From: Clostridia bacterium
GTDB taxonomy: Bacteria; Bacillota; Clostridia; Oscillospirales; CAG-272
Direction of reading: 5' to 3'
Assembly: GCA_017411935.1 (NCBI GenBank)
Contig: JAFQPC010000138.1
Coordinates: 1-8,260, forward strand
Length of the DNA: 8,260 nt
Each line of letters starts with the position of its first letter. The first letter of the stretch is position 1. The notes beneath the pieces were generated by a model, which ran no database searches, had not been told where the DNA came from, and worked only from the letters and a program-made list of their open reading frames with translations. The position numbers and the translations under genes were made by a program. Below are positions 1 through 5,660 of the stretch, piece after piece.

Positions 1-287
1 CTTATGAAATCCACGATTTTTATCTTTATCATATGCTTCGTTGGGGAGAAACTCCGGACAAGCTCTACCGTTTGGCAAAAATTGCATTTAATGGAAAATA
101 CAGTGACGAAGTCCTACTCCATTGGCTGAAGAATTTCGTTCGACGCTTTTTTGCACAGCAATTCAAGCGCTCTTGTCTGCCTGACGGTCCAAAGGTCGGC
201 TCCCTCGGTCTTTCGCCCAGAGGTGATTTCAAAATGCCCAGTGATGCTTGTGCCGCCGCTTGGCTCAAAATCACAGAAGAATTATAA
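1..287 (+). CDS. nadE: NAD+ synthetase, glutamine-dependent, C-terminal end (partial)
   Basis: The reading frame is open from the left edge (first full codon at position 3, beginning YEIHDFYLYHMLRWG) to TAA at 285-287, so only the last 94 residues are present. They carry the block RRFFAQQFKRSCLPDGPKVG followed by LSPRGDFKMPSDA, which is diagnostic of the C-terminal synthetase domain of the long, glutamine-hydrolysing NadE. That enzyme amidates deamido-NAD+ to NAD+ with ATP in the cytoplasm, using ammonia channelled from an N-terminal nitrilase-type domain that would lie outside the window. An ATG at 33 is internal and not the start. The next gene begins 15 bp after the stop, which indicates co-transcription. 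Family identity rests on recognised motifs and I am confident of it. Confidence 0.93.
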   Translation, partial: YEIHDFYLYHMLRWGETPDKLYRLAKIAFNGKYSDEVLLHWLKNFVRRFFAQQFKRSCLPDGPKVGSLGLSPRGDFKMPSDACAAAWLKITEEL

Positions 288-302
288 TCTCTCGGAGTAC
301 TC

Positions 303-1181
303 ATGGAAAAAAAGGAAGAAATTAAAATTCTCTGCGACAATATTGAGATCTTTTCCAACCGAAAAACACTTTCGGAAAAGCAACGGGCGCTGGCAATGTC
401 TCAGTGGTTAAGTCGATTTCTCTCCGAATCGGACGATACGCCCTCTCACCTTTACGATCGATTTTGTTCCTCTTTTACCACAGAAGAAATTCCGACCCCG
501 GAAGACCGCGCACTTCTTTGTGCTCAGTTAGCTAATCACCCCTCCTTTCAAAAAAAACTGCTATCCCACTCGCCGCTTGAGGGGCGCGAGGGTGCTGCAT
601 CTGGCTCACACGGAAGAATCGCTCTTGTTCGAAACCGATATAACGAAGAGGCCTTTTCAATCTTTGAGCACACGGTACAGGGAGCAAAACCCGAGTTTTT
701 CTCGTCCTTTTCCGATGCTTGTGAAGAAGTCTTTGACAATCTTTGCGAGTATTGCATTTTGCCCGTAGAAAACACGGGCGACGGAAGACTTTTCGGTTTT
801 TATTCGATGATCGACCGTTATGAATTAAAGATCTGTTCCGTATGCGAACTTGAAACCGAAAGCCCCCCCGAGACAATTCGCTATGCACTCGTTGGGAAAC
901 ATCTTCCGAGAAGAATTCCCCAAAATACAGATTGGAACTTTGAATGTTGCGTTTCTGCCGAAGCTGAGGAGTTTCCTTATGATATCTTTCGCGTCGCCCC
1001 TGTTTTTTCGGCAACTCCGATCAAAATCGATTCTCTGCCGATCCTTTACGATGATCGCGCGCATCGATTTTATCTGACCTTCCGAGTTCCTCGCCATCTG
1101 GCATATGCGTTTGATCTCTATCTTTCCAAAGAGCATCCGCGCTATACCGCGATCGGTCTTTACCCTATTCTTGAAATCTAA
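303..1181 (+). CDS. Prephenate dehydratase-like / ACT-like protein, probably non-catalytic
   Basis: 292 aa; ATG chosen because GGAG (294-297) lies 5 nt upstream. Residues 1-100 are mostly helical and unrecognised. Residues 104-182 resemble the first lobe of prephenate dehydratase: RIALV with NEEAF at the start, and LPVENTGDG (153-161), matching the family's VPIENS..G, then YELKICSVCEL, matching LKI.GE. The second lobe, normally about 80 residues, is absent. The chain goes almost directly to IRYALVGK (192-199), which lines up with the catalytic TRF strand with Ile in place of Thr. Residues about 228-291 look like an ACT domain: IKIDSLPI (240-247) for the KIESRP motif, HRFYLTF for strand 3, and IGLYPI near the end for GSYP. 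Catalysis therefore seems unlikely; amino-acid binding or regulation is possible but inferred. It sits between nadE and a TSCPD gene in one operon. Domain assignment is by eye. Confidence 0.6.
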   Translation: MEKKEEIKILCDNIEIFSNRKTLSEKQRALAMSQWLSRFLSESDDTPSHLYDRFCSSFTTEEIPTPEDRALLCAQLANHPSFQKKLLSHSPLEGREGAASGSHGRIALVRNRYNEEAFSIFEHTVQGAKPEFFSSFSDACEEVFDNLCEYCILPVENTGDGRLFGFYSMIDRYELKICSVCELETESPPETIRYALVGKHLPRRIPQNTDWNFECCVSAEAEEFPYDIFRVAPVFSATPIKIDSLPILYDDRAHRFYLTFRVPRHLAYAFDLYLSKEHPRYTAIGLYPILEI

Positions 1182-1202
1182 GTTATTTAAAAGGAGCTTT
1201 CT

Positions 1203-1457
1203 ATGGAACACATCTCTTACCGCACGAAAGGTACATGCTCTCGCCAAATTGAAATTGATCTTGAAAACGGACGCATCGTTTCGGTCAAATTTATTGGCGG
1301 TTGCGCGGGCAACACGCAAGGCGTTGCGTCTTTGCTCGTCGGTATGACGGTAGAGGATGCCATCGAACGTCTTTCGGGCATCCGTTGCGGATTCAAACCG
1401 ACATCCTGCCCCGATCAGTTGGCGCAAGCACTGATAAACCATCAGAAAAACGCATAA
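1203..1457 (+). CDS. TSCPD domain-containing small protein (TIGR03905-like)
   Basis: 84 aa; AAGGAG (1191-1196) is 6 nt before the ATG, and the gene starts 21 bp after the preceding stop, so it is the last gene of the nadE operon. The protein is a single TSCPD domain, named for the motif visible at residues 67-71. It contains four cysteines in conserved-looking settings: GTCS (C12), GGCAGN (C34), RCG (C62) and TSCPD (C69), which suggests a metal site. TSCPD domains also occur at the C-terminus of some class II ribonucleotide reductases, but the role of the stand-alone form is not known to me. It has no signal peptide or membrane segment and is presumably cytoplasmic. Length agrees with stand-alone members common in Clostridia. 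A terminator follows immediately. Confidence 0.88.
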   Translation: MEHISYRTKGTCSRQIEIDLENGRIVSVKFIGGCAGNTQGVASLLVGMTVEDAIERLSGIRCGFKPTSCPDQLAQALINHQKNA

Positions 1458-1462
1458 GTACG

Positions 1463-1509
1463 CTCGGAGAATCGCACGATGCTTTTCTCCGAGTTTCATT
1501 TTTCTTCTT
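1463..1509 (+). terminator. Intrinsic terminator of the nadE operon
   Basis: A perfect 9-bp inverted repeat, CTCGGAGAA (1463-1471) and TTCTCCGAG (1485-1493), with a 13-nt loop is followed by a T-rich run (TTTCATTTTTCTTCTT). It starts 5 nt after the stop of the TSCPD gene. Confidence 0.88.
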
Positions 1510-1532
1510 AATAAAATATTTATCAAATCCTA

Positions 1533-1560
1533 TTGACAAAAACTTTTTTTATGCTATAAT
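1533..1560 (+). promoter_or_regulatory. Strong sigma-A promoter with extended -10, for the transporter leader
   Basis: A perfect -35 TTGACA (1533-1538) is followed after 16 bp by a perfect -10 TATAAT (1555-1560). A TG dinucleotide one base upstream of the -10 (1552-1553) makes it an extended -10. Transcription would start near 1567, about 309 nt ahead of the downstream ATG at 1876, leaving a long structured leader. Confidence 0.9.
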
Positions 1561-1675
1561 ATTAGTAATATGTTGTATCAGGAACACCCGAAACAAGAAA
1601 AGTTTCCCGTCTTCCTCGCAACAATAAATTAAAACGGACGAAATTCGTCCCGAAATTGTAAGGAGAAAATCAGAA

Positions 1676-1765
1676 GTGGACAACGGCAATACCGACGGTA
1701 ACTGTCGAAGTACATATTGTTTCTTAAGTAATATGTTTCTTGATATGCATAACCTGCGTTCCTGA
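1676..1765 (+). CDS. Possible 29-codon leader peptide
   Basis: GTG at 1676 is preceded by AAGGAG (1660-1665) with a slightly long 10-nt gap. The frame reads through 29 codons to TGA at 1763-1765. The peptide begins MDNGNTDGNC and ends LDMHNLRS, so its first half is rich in Asn, Asp and Gly and its second half is hydrophobic to neutral. The stop lies in the left half of the terminator hairpin at 1747-1783, so a ribosome finishing the ORF would cover the left arm and disfavour termination. That geometry is typical of attenuator leader peptides. I know no homologue. The ORF may be fortuitous, because the start is GTG and the ORF is short. Confidence 0.35.
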   Translation: MDNGNTDGNCRSTYCFLSNMFLDMHNLRS

Positions 1766-1789
1766 AATGGGCTCAGGCTATGCTTTTTT
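1747..1789 (+). terminator. Intrinsic terminator inside the transporter leader
   Basis: GCATA (1747-1751) pairs with TATGC (1779-1783). The stem continues after one mismatch with CCTG/CAGG and a third short helix, and is followed by six T residues (1784-1789). It lies 86 nt before the transporter ATG and about 220 nt after the predicted transcription start, so it either ends a small RNA or acts as an attenuator. Confidence 0.8.
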
Positions 1790-1829
1790 GCGCTTATTTT
1801 GATTTCTGATTTTTGCCACACCCTATTCT

Positions 1830-1863
1830 CTGTACCGACAACGTCCTCGGACAGATATTTTTT
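1830..1863 (+). terminator. Second terminator-like hairpin just before the transporter RBS
   Basis: CTGT plus CCGA (1830-1838, one bulged A at 1834) pair with TCGG plus ACAG (1847-1854), giving 8 bp with an 8-nt loop. ATATTTTTT follows (1855-1863) and runs directly into the AAAGGAG ribosome binding site (1864-1870). It may be a second attenuator or a structure that affects translation initiation. Confidence 0.5.
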
Positions 1864-1875
1864 AAAGGAGATTAT

Positions 1876-3216
1876 ATGCCTGACGGGAGTCTACTCAAAA
1901 TTGTTTTAATGTTCATCTGCCTTGTGTTTTCCGCATTCTTTTCTTCCAGTGAGACAGCGTTCACTTCGTTCAATCATACCAAGATGAAAAATCTTGCGTC
2001 TGAGGGAAATAAGCGTGCCGCGTTGGTGTTGAAAATGTCTGAAAATTACGACAAGCTTCTTTCCACCATTCTCGTTGGAAATAATATTGTAAACATTATG
2101 CTGTCTTCTGTGGCGACCATTTGGTTTATGCAGCTCTTGATGGATACTCGTGCCGAAGGATATTATTCTGCCATTGCTACCATCGTAACGACAATCGTTG
2201 TTCTGATTTTCGGTGAAATTTCTCCCAAGAGCTTGGCAAAAGAAAAACCCGAACGCTTCTCAATGGCGGTTGCTCCTGTGCTTCGCTTTATTACGGGCAT
2301 TCTGACCCCCATCAACTGGATCTTTATGCTTTGGAAAAAGATTCTTACAAAGATCTTTAAGCCCGCCGAGGAAGAAGCTGTCACCGAAGGCGAGCTTCTC
2401 ACGCTGGTCGATGAAGCCCACGAGGACGGAAGCATTGACGAATACAACAAGGAACTGATCGAAAACATTTTTGATTTTGACGATATTTCCGCCGGTGCTA
2501 TCGCAACGCACCGTACCGATATGACGATCCTTTCCAACGAAGACCCTGTGGAAGAATGGGAAGCGGTCATCAATAACAGCCGATTCTCCCGCTACCCGAT
2601 CTGCGGTGAAGATGTAGATGATATTATCGGCATTCTCGATGCACGTGAATATTTCCGTTTGGAAGAAAAAACCAAAGAAGCAATTTTCGAGGTTGCTGTC
2701 AAACCTGCGTACTTTGTCCCCGAAAATGTCAAAGCAGACGTTCTTTTCCGTAATATGAAGGAAAAGAAAAAATCCATTGCTATCGTACTTGACGAGTATG
2801 GCGGAGTACACGGTATTATTACTTTCACCGACCTTGTTGAATGTTTGGTTGGTGAATTTTCCGAGACCGATGAAGAAGAAGAAGATACGGTAGAACCCAT
2901 TATCGCCTTGGAAGACAACCGTTGGCAGATCAACGGATCGGTCACCATTGCCGATGTCGAAGATGCACTCGGTATTGAATTGACCGACGCAGATTCCGAT
3001 ACGTTCAGCGGTTTTTTGATGGGGCTTTACGGCTCGATCCCCGAAGACGGTTCTACCTTTGAACTTTCTACCGATCAGCTGGACATTCAGATCTTGGACG
3101 TTCAGGAGCACAAAGTAGAGTGCGCGATCGTCACACTCAAGGAAATTAAGAGTGACGAGGACGAAGATGATTCCGAAAAAGAAAAAGCTTCCAAATCCGA
3201 AACGGTAGAAGCATAA
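1876..3216 (+). CDS. CNNM/CBS-domain membrane protein (hemolysin C / CorC family transporter)
   Basis: 446 aa; the ATG at 1876 is chosen because AAAGGAG lies 5 nt upstream and the protein then begins at the first membrane helix; the open frame extends to 1813 but those codons lack an RBS. Residues 1-190 form the CNNM (DUF21) transmembrane domain, with the conserved SSSETAF (23-29), LVGNNIVNI (66-74) and FGEISPK (112-118). Then come a CBS pair (about 205-325, with RYPI at 239-242 and LDEYGGVHGIITFTDL at 305-320), an acidic linker, and a CorC_HlyC domain (about 345-422, with FSGFLMG and GSIPEDG). The tail is strongly charged (Asp, Glu, Lys). The family includes Mg2+ and Co2+ transporters or exporters whose CBS pair binds Mg-ATP; older 'hemolysin' labels are historical. 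Expression is probably controlled by the structured leader upstream. Family identity is secure; the transported ion is inferred. Confidence 0.93.
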   Translation: MPDGSLLKIVLMFICLVFSAFFSSSETAFTSFNHTKMKNLASEGNKRAALVLKMSENYDKLLSTILVGNNIVNIMLSSVATIWFMQLLMDTRAEGYYSAIATIVTTIVVLIFGEISPKSLAKEKPERFSMAVAPVLRFITGILTPINWIFMLWKKILTKIFKPAEEEAVTEGELLTLVDEAHEDGSIDEYNKELIENIFDFDDISAGAIATHRTDMTILSNEDPVEEWEAVINNSRFSRYPICGEDVDDIIGILDAREYFRLEEKTKEAIFEVAVKPAYFVPENVKADVLFRNMKEKKKSIAIVLDEYGGVHGIITFTDLVECLVGEFSETDEEEEDTVEPIIALEDNRWQINGSVTIADVEDALGIELTDADSDTFSGFLMGLYGSIPEDGSTFELSTDQLDIQILDVQEHKVECAIVTLKEIKSDEDEDDSEKEKASKSETVEA

Positions 3217-3218
3217 TA

Positions 3219-3256
3219 AGAAACGGATATGCGATGTTCGCATATCCGTTTCTTTT
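3219..3256 (+). terminator. Strong terminator between convergent genes
   Basis: A perfect 16-bp stem (3219-3234 with 3238-3253; left arm begins AGAAACGGATATG) has a 3-nt loop and is followed by TTT and AT-rich sequence on the + strand. It starts 2 nt after the transporter stop. On the minus strand it lies just after the stop of the convergent gene, with a weaker T-rich tail (TTATTAT), so it may serve both directions. Confidence 0.9.
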
Positions 3257-4181
3257 ATATCAACGTCAAAGATAAGAAAAGCATCTTGCGTAATCTTGCA
3301 TAAAGATAAAAAACTTCGTTCTGCGGCAAAGAAGCTTCTCCTCCCCCGCAATAAATCGTAAATGCGGGCAGATTTTTCTCAACAATACAAAAATCAGAAA
3401 GCGTTGCAAACTCCTCGCTTTCCTCTCTCTTAGCAAGCGCATATCCCGAAAACGACGAAAGCGATTCTGCCATGCTTTCTGAGCGCGGTGCGGTACGTCC
3501 GTGAGAATCATATCGGATCATCTCTGCCGTTGTTTGTAAATCAAATACGGCGCGAATGTCCCGATGATAACGGAGATAGTTACAGAGAGCTCCCACCTCA
3601 GGTTCACTTTCCGAGCTCTCCCCCGAAAATCCAATCGGCGCACCGCCAAAAATTCCCTCTCGTTTTTCCTTTTCCTTTTGCGCCGAAAAACCAACTCCGT
3701 AATTATAAGAAAGATCCACGCCGCGTGCATTTGCCTGCCACGAAGAAAAATCATCACTTCCCTGATTCATCGAGCGAACTCGATCATATAAAACGTTTCC
3801 TTCCGATACACCGTGCAAATGATATTCTACGCCGTCAGGATTGAGCATCGGAACAATAATGATTCTCCGTGTGGAAAGCAAATAGCCGATATGATACCGA
3901 AAAATTTTTCCATTGGCAGCATAGAGCTCGCACGCTTCATTCAGCCATCGAAGAAGAATCATTGACGTGATCCATTCTCTGGCACGCTGTGCACCGACAA
4001 AAAGCAACGCCCGATCTCCTGTCCCCAGCGTCAGTATCGGAATTCCTCGTCCCATGATCGTTTCCCCAAGATAAGAAAACGAAAGAAACGGATATCTATC
4101 TACCATCGAAGTTAGGGTTTCCATCATTTTGGCATAATCTAAAGGAATCTTATATTCCAATATTTTTCTTTCCTCGTTCAC
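3255..4181 (-). CDS. M14 carboxypeptidase-like protein lacking most catalytic residues
   Basis: 308 aa from GTG at 4181, chosen because GGGAGGGA (4194-4187) is 5 nt upstream; the frame is open up to 4268 but without a comparable RBS. The scaffold of family M14 zinc carboxypeptidases is clear: AREW (67-70), PMLNPDGVEY (111-120), NARGVDL (151-157), GFSGESSESEPEV (184-196) and FTI (274-276). The active-site positions are changed. The first zinc ligand in HxxE is Arg66 (Glu69 is kept), the third-ligand His is Gln216 (DLQTTAE for DLHSxGE), the NRN substrate motif reads SYN (158-160), and the catalytic Glu is Tyr277. The frame is intact and has no signal peptide, so this looks like a maintained cytoplasmic pseudoenzyme rather than decay. 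It is convergent with the transporter and divergent from the membrane-protein gene. Its role is unknown. Confidence 0.85.
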   Translation of the reverse strand: MNEERKILEYKIPLDYAKMMETLTSMVDRYPFLSFSYLGETIMGRGIPILTLGTGDRALLFVGAQRAREWITSMILLRWLNEACELYAANGKIFRYHIGYLLSTRRIIIVPMLNPDGVEYHLHGVSEGNVLYDRVRSMNQGSDDFSSWQANARGVDLSYNYGVGFSAQKEKEKREGIFGGAPIGFSGESSESEPEVGALCNYLRYHRDIRAVFDLQTTAEMIRYDSHGRTAPRSESMAESLSSFSGYALAKREESEEFATLSDFCIVEKNLPAFTIYCGGGEASLPQNEVFYLYARLRKMLFLSLTLI

Positions 4182-4290
4182 CGTTATCCCTCCCAAAAGC
4201 TTTCTTGAAAAAAATTTATGAGGATAGCGACAAAAAAATACGCAAAACCGAAAATATTTACAAATCAATCAACAAATTTTTCGCAAGCTA

Positions 4291-4299
4291 TGATATAAT
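4291..4299 (+). promoter_or_regulatory. Extended -10 promoter for the membrane protein gene
   Basis: TGATATAAT contains a perfect -10 TATAAT (4294-4299) with TG one base upstream. No good -35 is visible at the expected distance (AACAAA region near 4271). The start codon is 31 nt further on. The rest of the 149-bp divergent interval is AT-rich; on the minus strand a weak TTGTAA (4263-4258) with TATTTT 17 nt downstream could serve the M14-like gene, but this is uncertain. Confidence 0.65.
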
Positions 4300-4330
4300 A
4301 TAAAGGAATATATTTTGTGGAGATGATTCT

Positions 4331-5119
4331 ATGAAAACGAAATGGCTTACTCTTACGATGCTGATCGGTTGCGGCGGACTGTTCGCCGTATTATCGTTCG
4401 GCTTTAGCTTAGTATATCTTTTTTGCAATAACAATATTATTCTCTTTCAATCGATCCTTCCCGATCTCATCGATATTGTTCGGGAGCTGACCGAGATCTT
4501 GGTATGGGCGCTTGCCATTTCCTTGCTTTCTTATGCGGTATTTTTCCGTTTTCCAAAAAGCGATCTTCTTGCTCTATCTTCTCTGTTATGTTTTCTTTTA
4601 ATTTTACATCGAATTTTTGAACTTTCGGTCATTCTGATCGTTCAAGGAAAATTAGATCTTTTTGACGATATTTTAGGAAATCTTTTTTATCTTGTCGGAG
4701 ACCTTTTACTGGTTTTGATCGCTTATCTTCTCACATCTTCTACGGCAAGAGCTTATTACCGAAACCGCGCCGTCAAAGCAAAGGCAAAATCTCTCTTTGC
4801 CAACGATACGACCTTAGATGTCAAGCAAGAGGATTTTTATCCTTTCAAAAAGATCTTTGACAAAGTAAATCCCTTACAGCTCTGTCTCTTGAAAATTGCA
4901 ATTTTATTTTCTGCTACAAAAATTCTTTCCCGTCTGCTCTTTGACATTGGTTACGGAGCACCGAAAGACTTTGTCGAATTCTTGATTATGTTCGCATATT
5001 ATCTTTCCGATCTGTTACTTGGCATCGTATTTTATGTCTTTGCTATTCTGATTTTCCATCGCCTATTCGCAAAAATCAATAAAAAGGAAAACGAAAAAAA
5101 GCTCGATGACGTCAATTGA
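4331..5119 (+). CDS. Multi-pass integral membrane protein of unknown function
   Basis: 262 aa; GGAG (4319-4322) is 8 nt before the ATG. I do not recognise the family. Hydrophobic segments fall at about residues 7-31, 55-73, 79-104, 115-135, 182-204 and 213-246, suggesting six membrane spans. A positively charged loop (about 137-180, with RNRAVKAKAKS) between spans 4 and 5 should face the cytoplasm, and the C-terminal tail (KINKKENEKK) is also basic. A few acidic residues lie within or beside spans (Glu52, Glu55, Glu97). The layout is vaguely like DUF2975-type membrane proteins, but that is only an impression. The last codons lie inside a palindrome shared with the convergent gene, and the two coding regions overlap by 8 bp (5112-5119). 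It has its own promoter and is probably monocistronic. Confidence 0.8.
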   Translation: MKTKWLTLTMLIGCGGLFAVLSFGFSLVYLFCNNNIILFQSILPDLIDIVRELTEILVWALAISLLSYAVFFRFPKSDLLALSSLLCFLLILHRIFELSVILIVQGKLDLFDDILGNLFYLVGDLLLVLIAYLLTSSTARAYYRNRAVKAKAKSLFANDTTLDVKQEDFYPFKKIFDKVNPLQLCLLKIAILFSATKILSRLLFDIGYGAPKDFVEFLIMFAYYLSDLLLGIVFYVFAILIFHRLFAKINKKENEKKLDDVN

Positions 5120-5130
5120 CGTCATCGAGC
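5091..5130 (-). terminator. Palindromic terminator embedded in two overlapping gene ends
   Basis: Positions 5101-5130 are a perfect 30-nt palindrome (arms GCTCGATGACGTC and GACGTCATCGAGC, loop AATT). On the minus strand it is followed by seven T residues, then CGTTTT, a textbook terminator for the cyclase gene. On the plus strand it is followed by AAAATTG, so plus-strand termination here is doubtful. Confidence 0.87.
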
Positions 5131-5651
5131 AAAATTGCACGGCATGGAGCGCCGTCACAGTTACCAAGCTTCATCGGTGCGGCAAACAAAAAATACGTTC
5201 CGTCAGCCACCCCATCTAAGCGGATCCCTTCCAATAACACGATCTCATGGGAAAGCAACATATGATGAACGCTTGCGCTCCCAATGCTCTGCCCTTCAAT
5301 ACCAAGGAGCTTGATGTTTTTTGAAAGAAGCTTTTGGGCTATGTCCTCATCGAGTTCTTTCATGCCTCGCAAAAGAACACGTTCACTCTCTGTGGAAAGA
5401 AGCGCAGCAATGTCGGAGCATACCTGACACGTACCGATGCAAGCATTCAAGTCCATCTCATCAATGCTCTTGCCATCGCGCACAAAATGTCGGGGCGCGT
5501 CCACGTGCGTCCCGTTATGGGCGCACATTTTTATATCACTTAAATTATAAAGTTCCCCGTCTTCCATTCGACGCACGACAATTCGTTCGGGTGTTGTATC
5601 CCCGGGATAAGTCAAAGAGCCAAAAAGCTCCTGCGTAATATCGTAGATCAT
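5112..5651 (-). CDS. Cyclase family protein (kynurenine formamidase-like metal hydrolase)
   Basis: 179 aa from ATG at 5651; GAGG lies 5 nt upstream, which suits this start better than an in-frame GTG at 5657. The hallmark metal-binding motif HNGTHVDAPRH (residues 45-55; family HxGTHxDxPxH) is intact, and the start IYDIT and the C-terminal GNCDGAPCRAI also fit. Members of this family (Pfam Cyclase, PF04199) are metal-dependent hydrolases such as arylformamidase (KynB) and isatin hydrolase. At 179 aa it is slightly shorter than typical (about 200-260), but no motif is missing. No other kynurenine-pathway gene is visible, so the substrate is open. It starts 9 bp after the stop of the XRE regulator, so the two form an operon. 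Its stop lies in the palindrome shared with the convergent membrane-protein gene. Confidence 0.88.
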   Translation of the reverse strand: MIYDITQELFGSLTYPGDTTPERIVVRRMEDGELYNLSDIKMCAHNGTHVDAPRHFVRDGKSIDEMDLNACIGTCQVCSDIAALLSTESERVLLRGMKELDEDIAQKLLSKNIKLLGIEGQSIGSASVHHMLLSHEIVLLEGIRLDGVADGTYFLFAAPMKLGNCDGAPCRAILLDDVN

Positions 5652-5660
5652 ACCCACCTC

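Larger units (their letters stand above)
1567..1863 (+). promoter_or_regulatory. Structured 5' leader / candidate attenuator upstream of CNNM transporter
   Basis: This is a non-coding stretch of about 300 nt between a strong promoter and the transporter gene. Visible hairpins: GAAAC (1590-1594)/GTTTC (1602-1606); GGACG (1636-1640)/CGTCC (1646-1650), enclosed by ACAAT (1621-1625)/ATTGT (1655-1659); CGACG/TGTCG (1694-1708); ACATATT (1712-1718)/AATATGT (1730-1736); then a terminator at 1747-1789 and a second terminator-like hairpin at 1830-1863. Two long-range pairings compete with these: AATATGT (1567-1573) with ACATATT (1712-1718), and TCAGGAAC (1578-1585) with GTTCCTGA (1758-1765) inside the first terminator. 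I do not recognise the M-box, yybP-ykoY, T-box, TPP or FMN consensus. It could be a riboswitch, a leader-peptide attenuator or, if termination at 1789 is complete, a separate RNA of about 223 nt. Confidence 0.6.

Noticed and set aside
825..1526. A 233-codon minus-strand open frame
   Set aside because: It overlaps two supported plus-strand genes and the operon terminator, and its protein has no recognisable motif.
1567..1789. The leader RNA as 6S RNA, M-box, T-box or yybP-ykoY riboswitch
   Set aside because: No T-box GGTGGNACCGCG-like element or riboswitch core motif is visible, and a terminal closing stem with a central bubble (6S) cannot be drawn convincingly. The identity is left open.
2260..3351. 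A 363-codon minus-strand open frame antisense to the transporter gene
   Set aside because: It lies opposite a well-recognised gene, has no RBS, crosses the terminator stem at 3219-3253 and has low-complexity Phe-rich composition typical of a shadow frame.
3255..4268. The M14-like gene as a pseudogene
   Set aside because: Its frame is intact over 308 codons with a good RBS and preserved scaffold motifs; the losses are specific to the active site, so I list it as a CDS.
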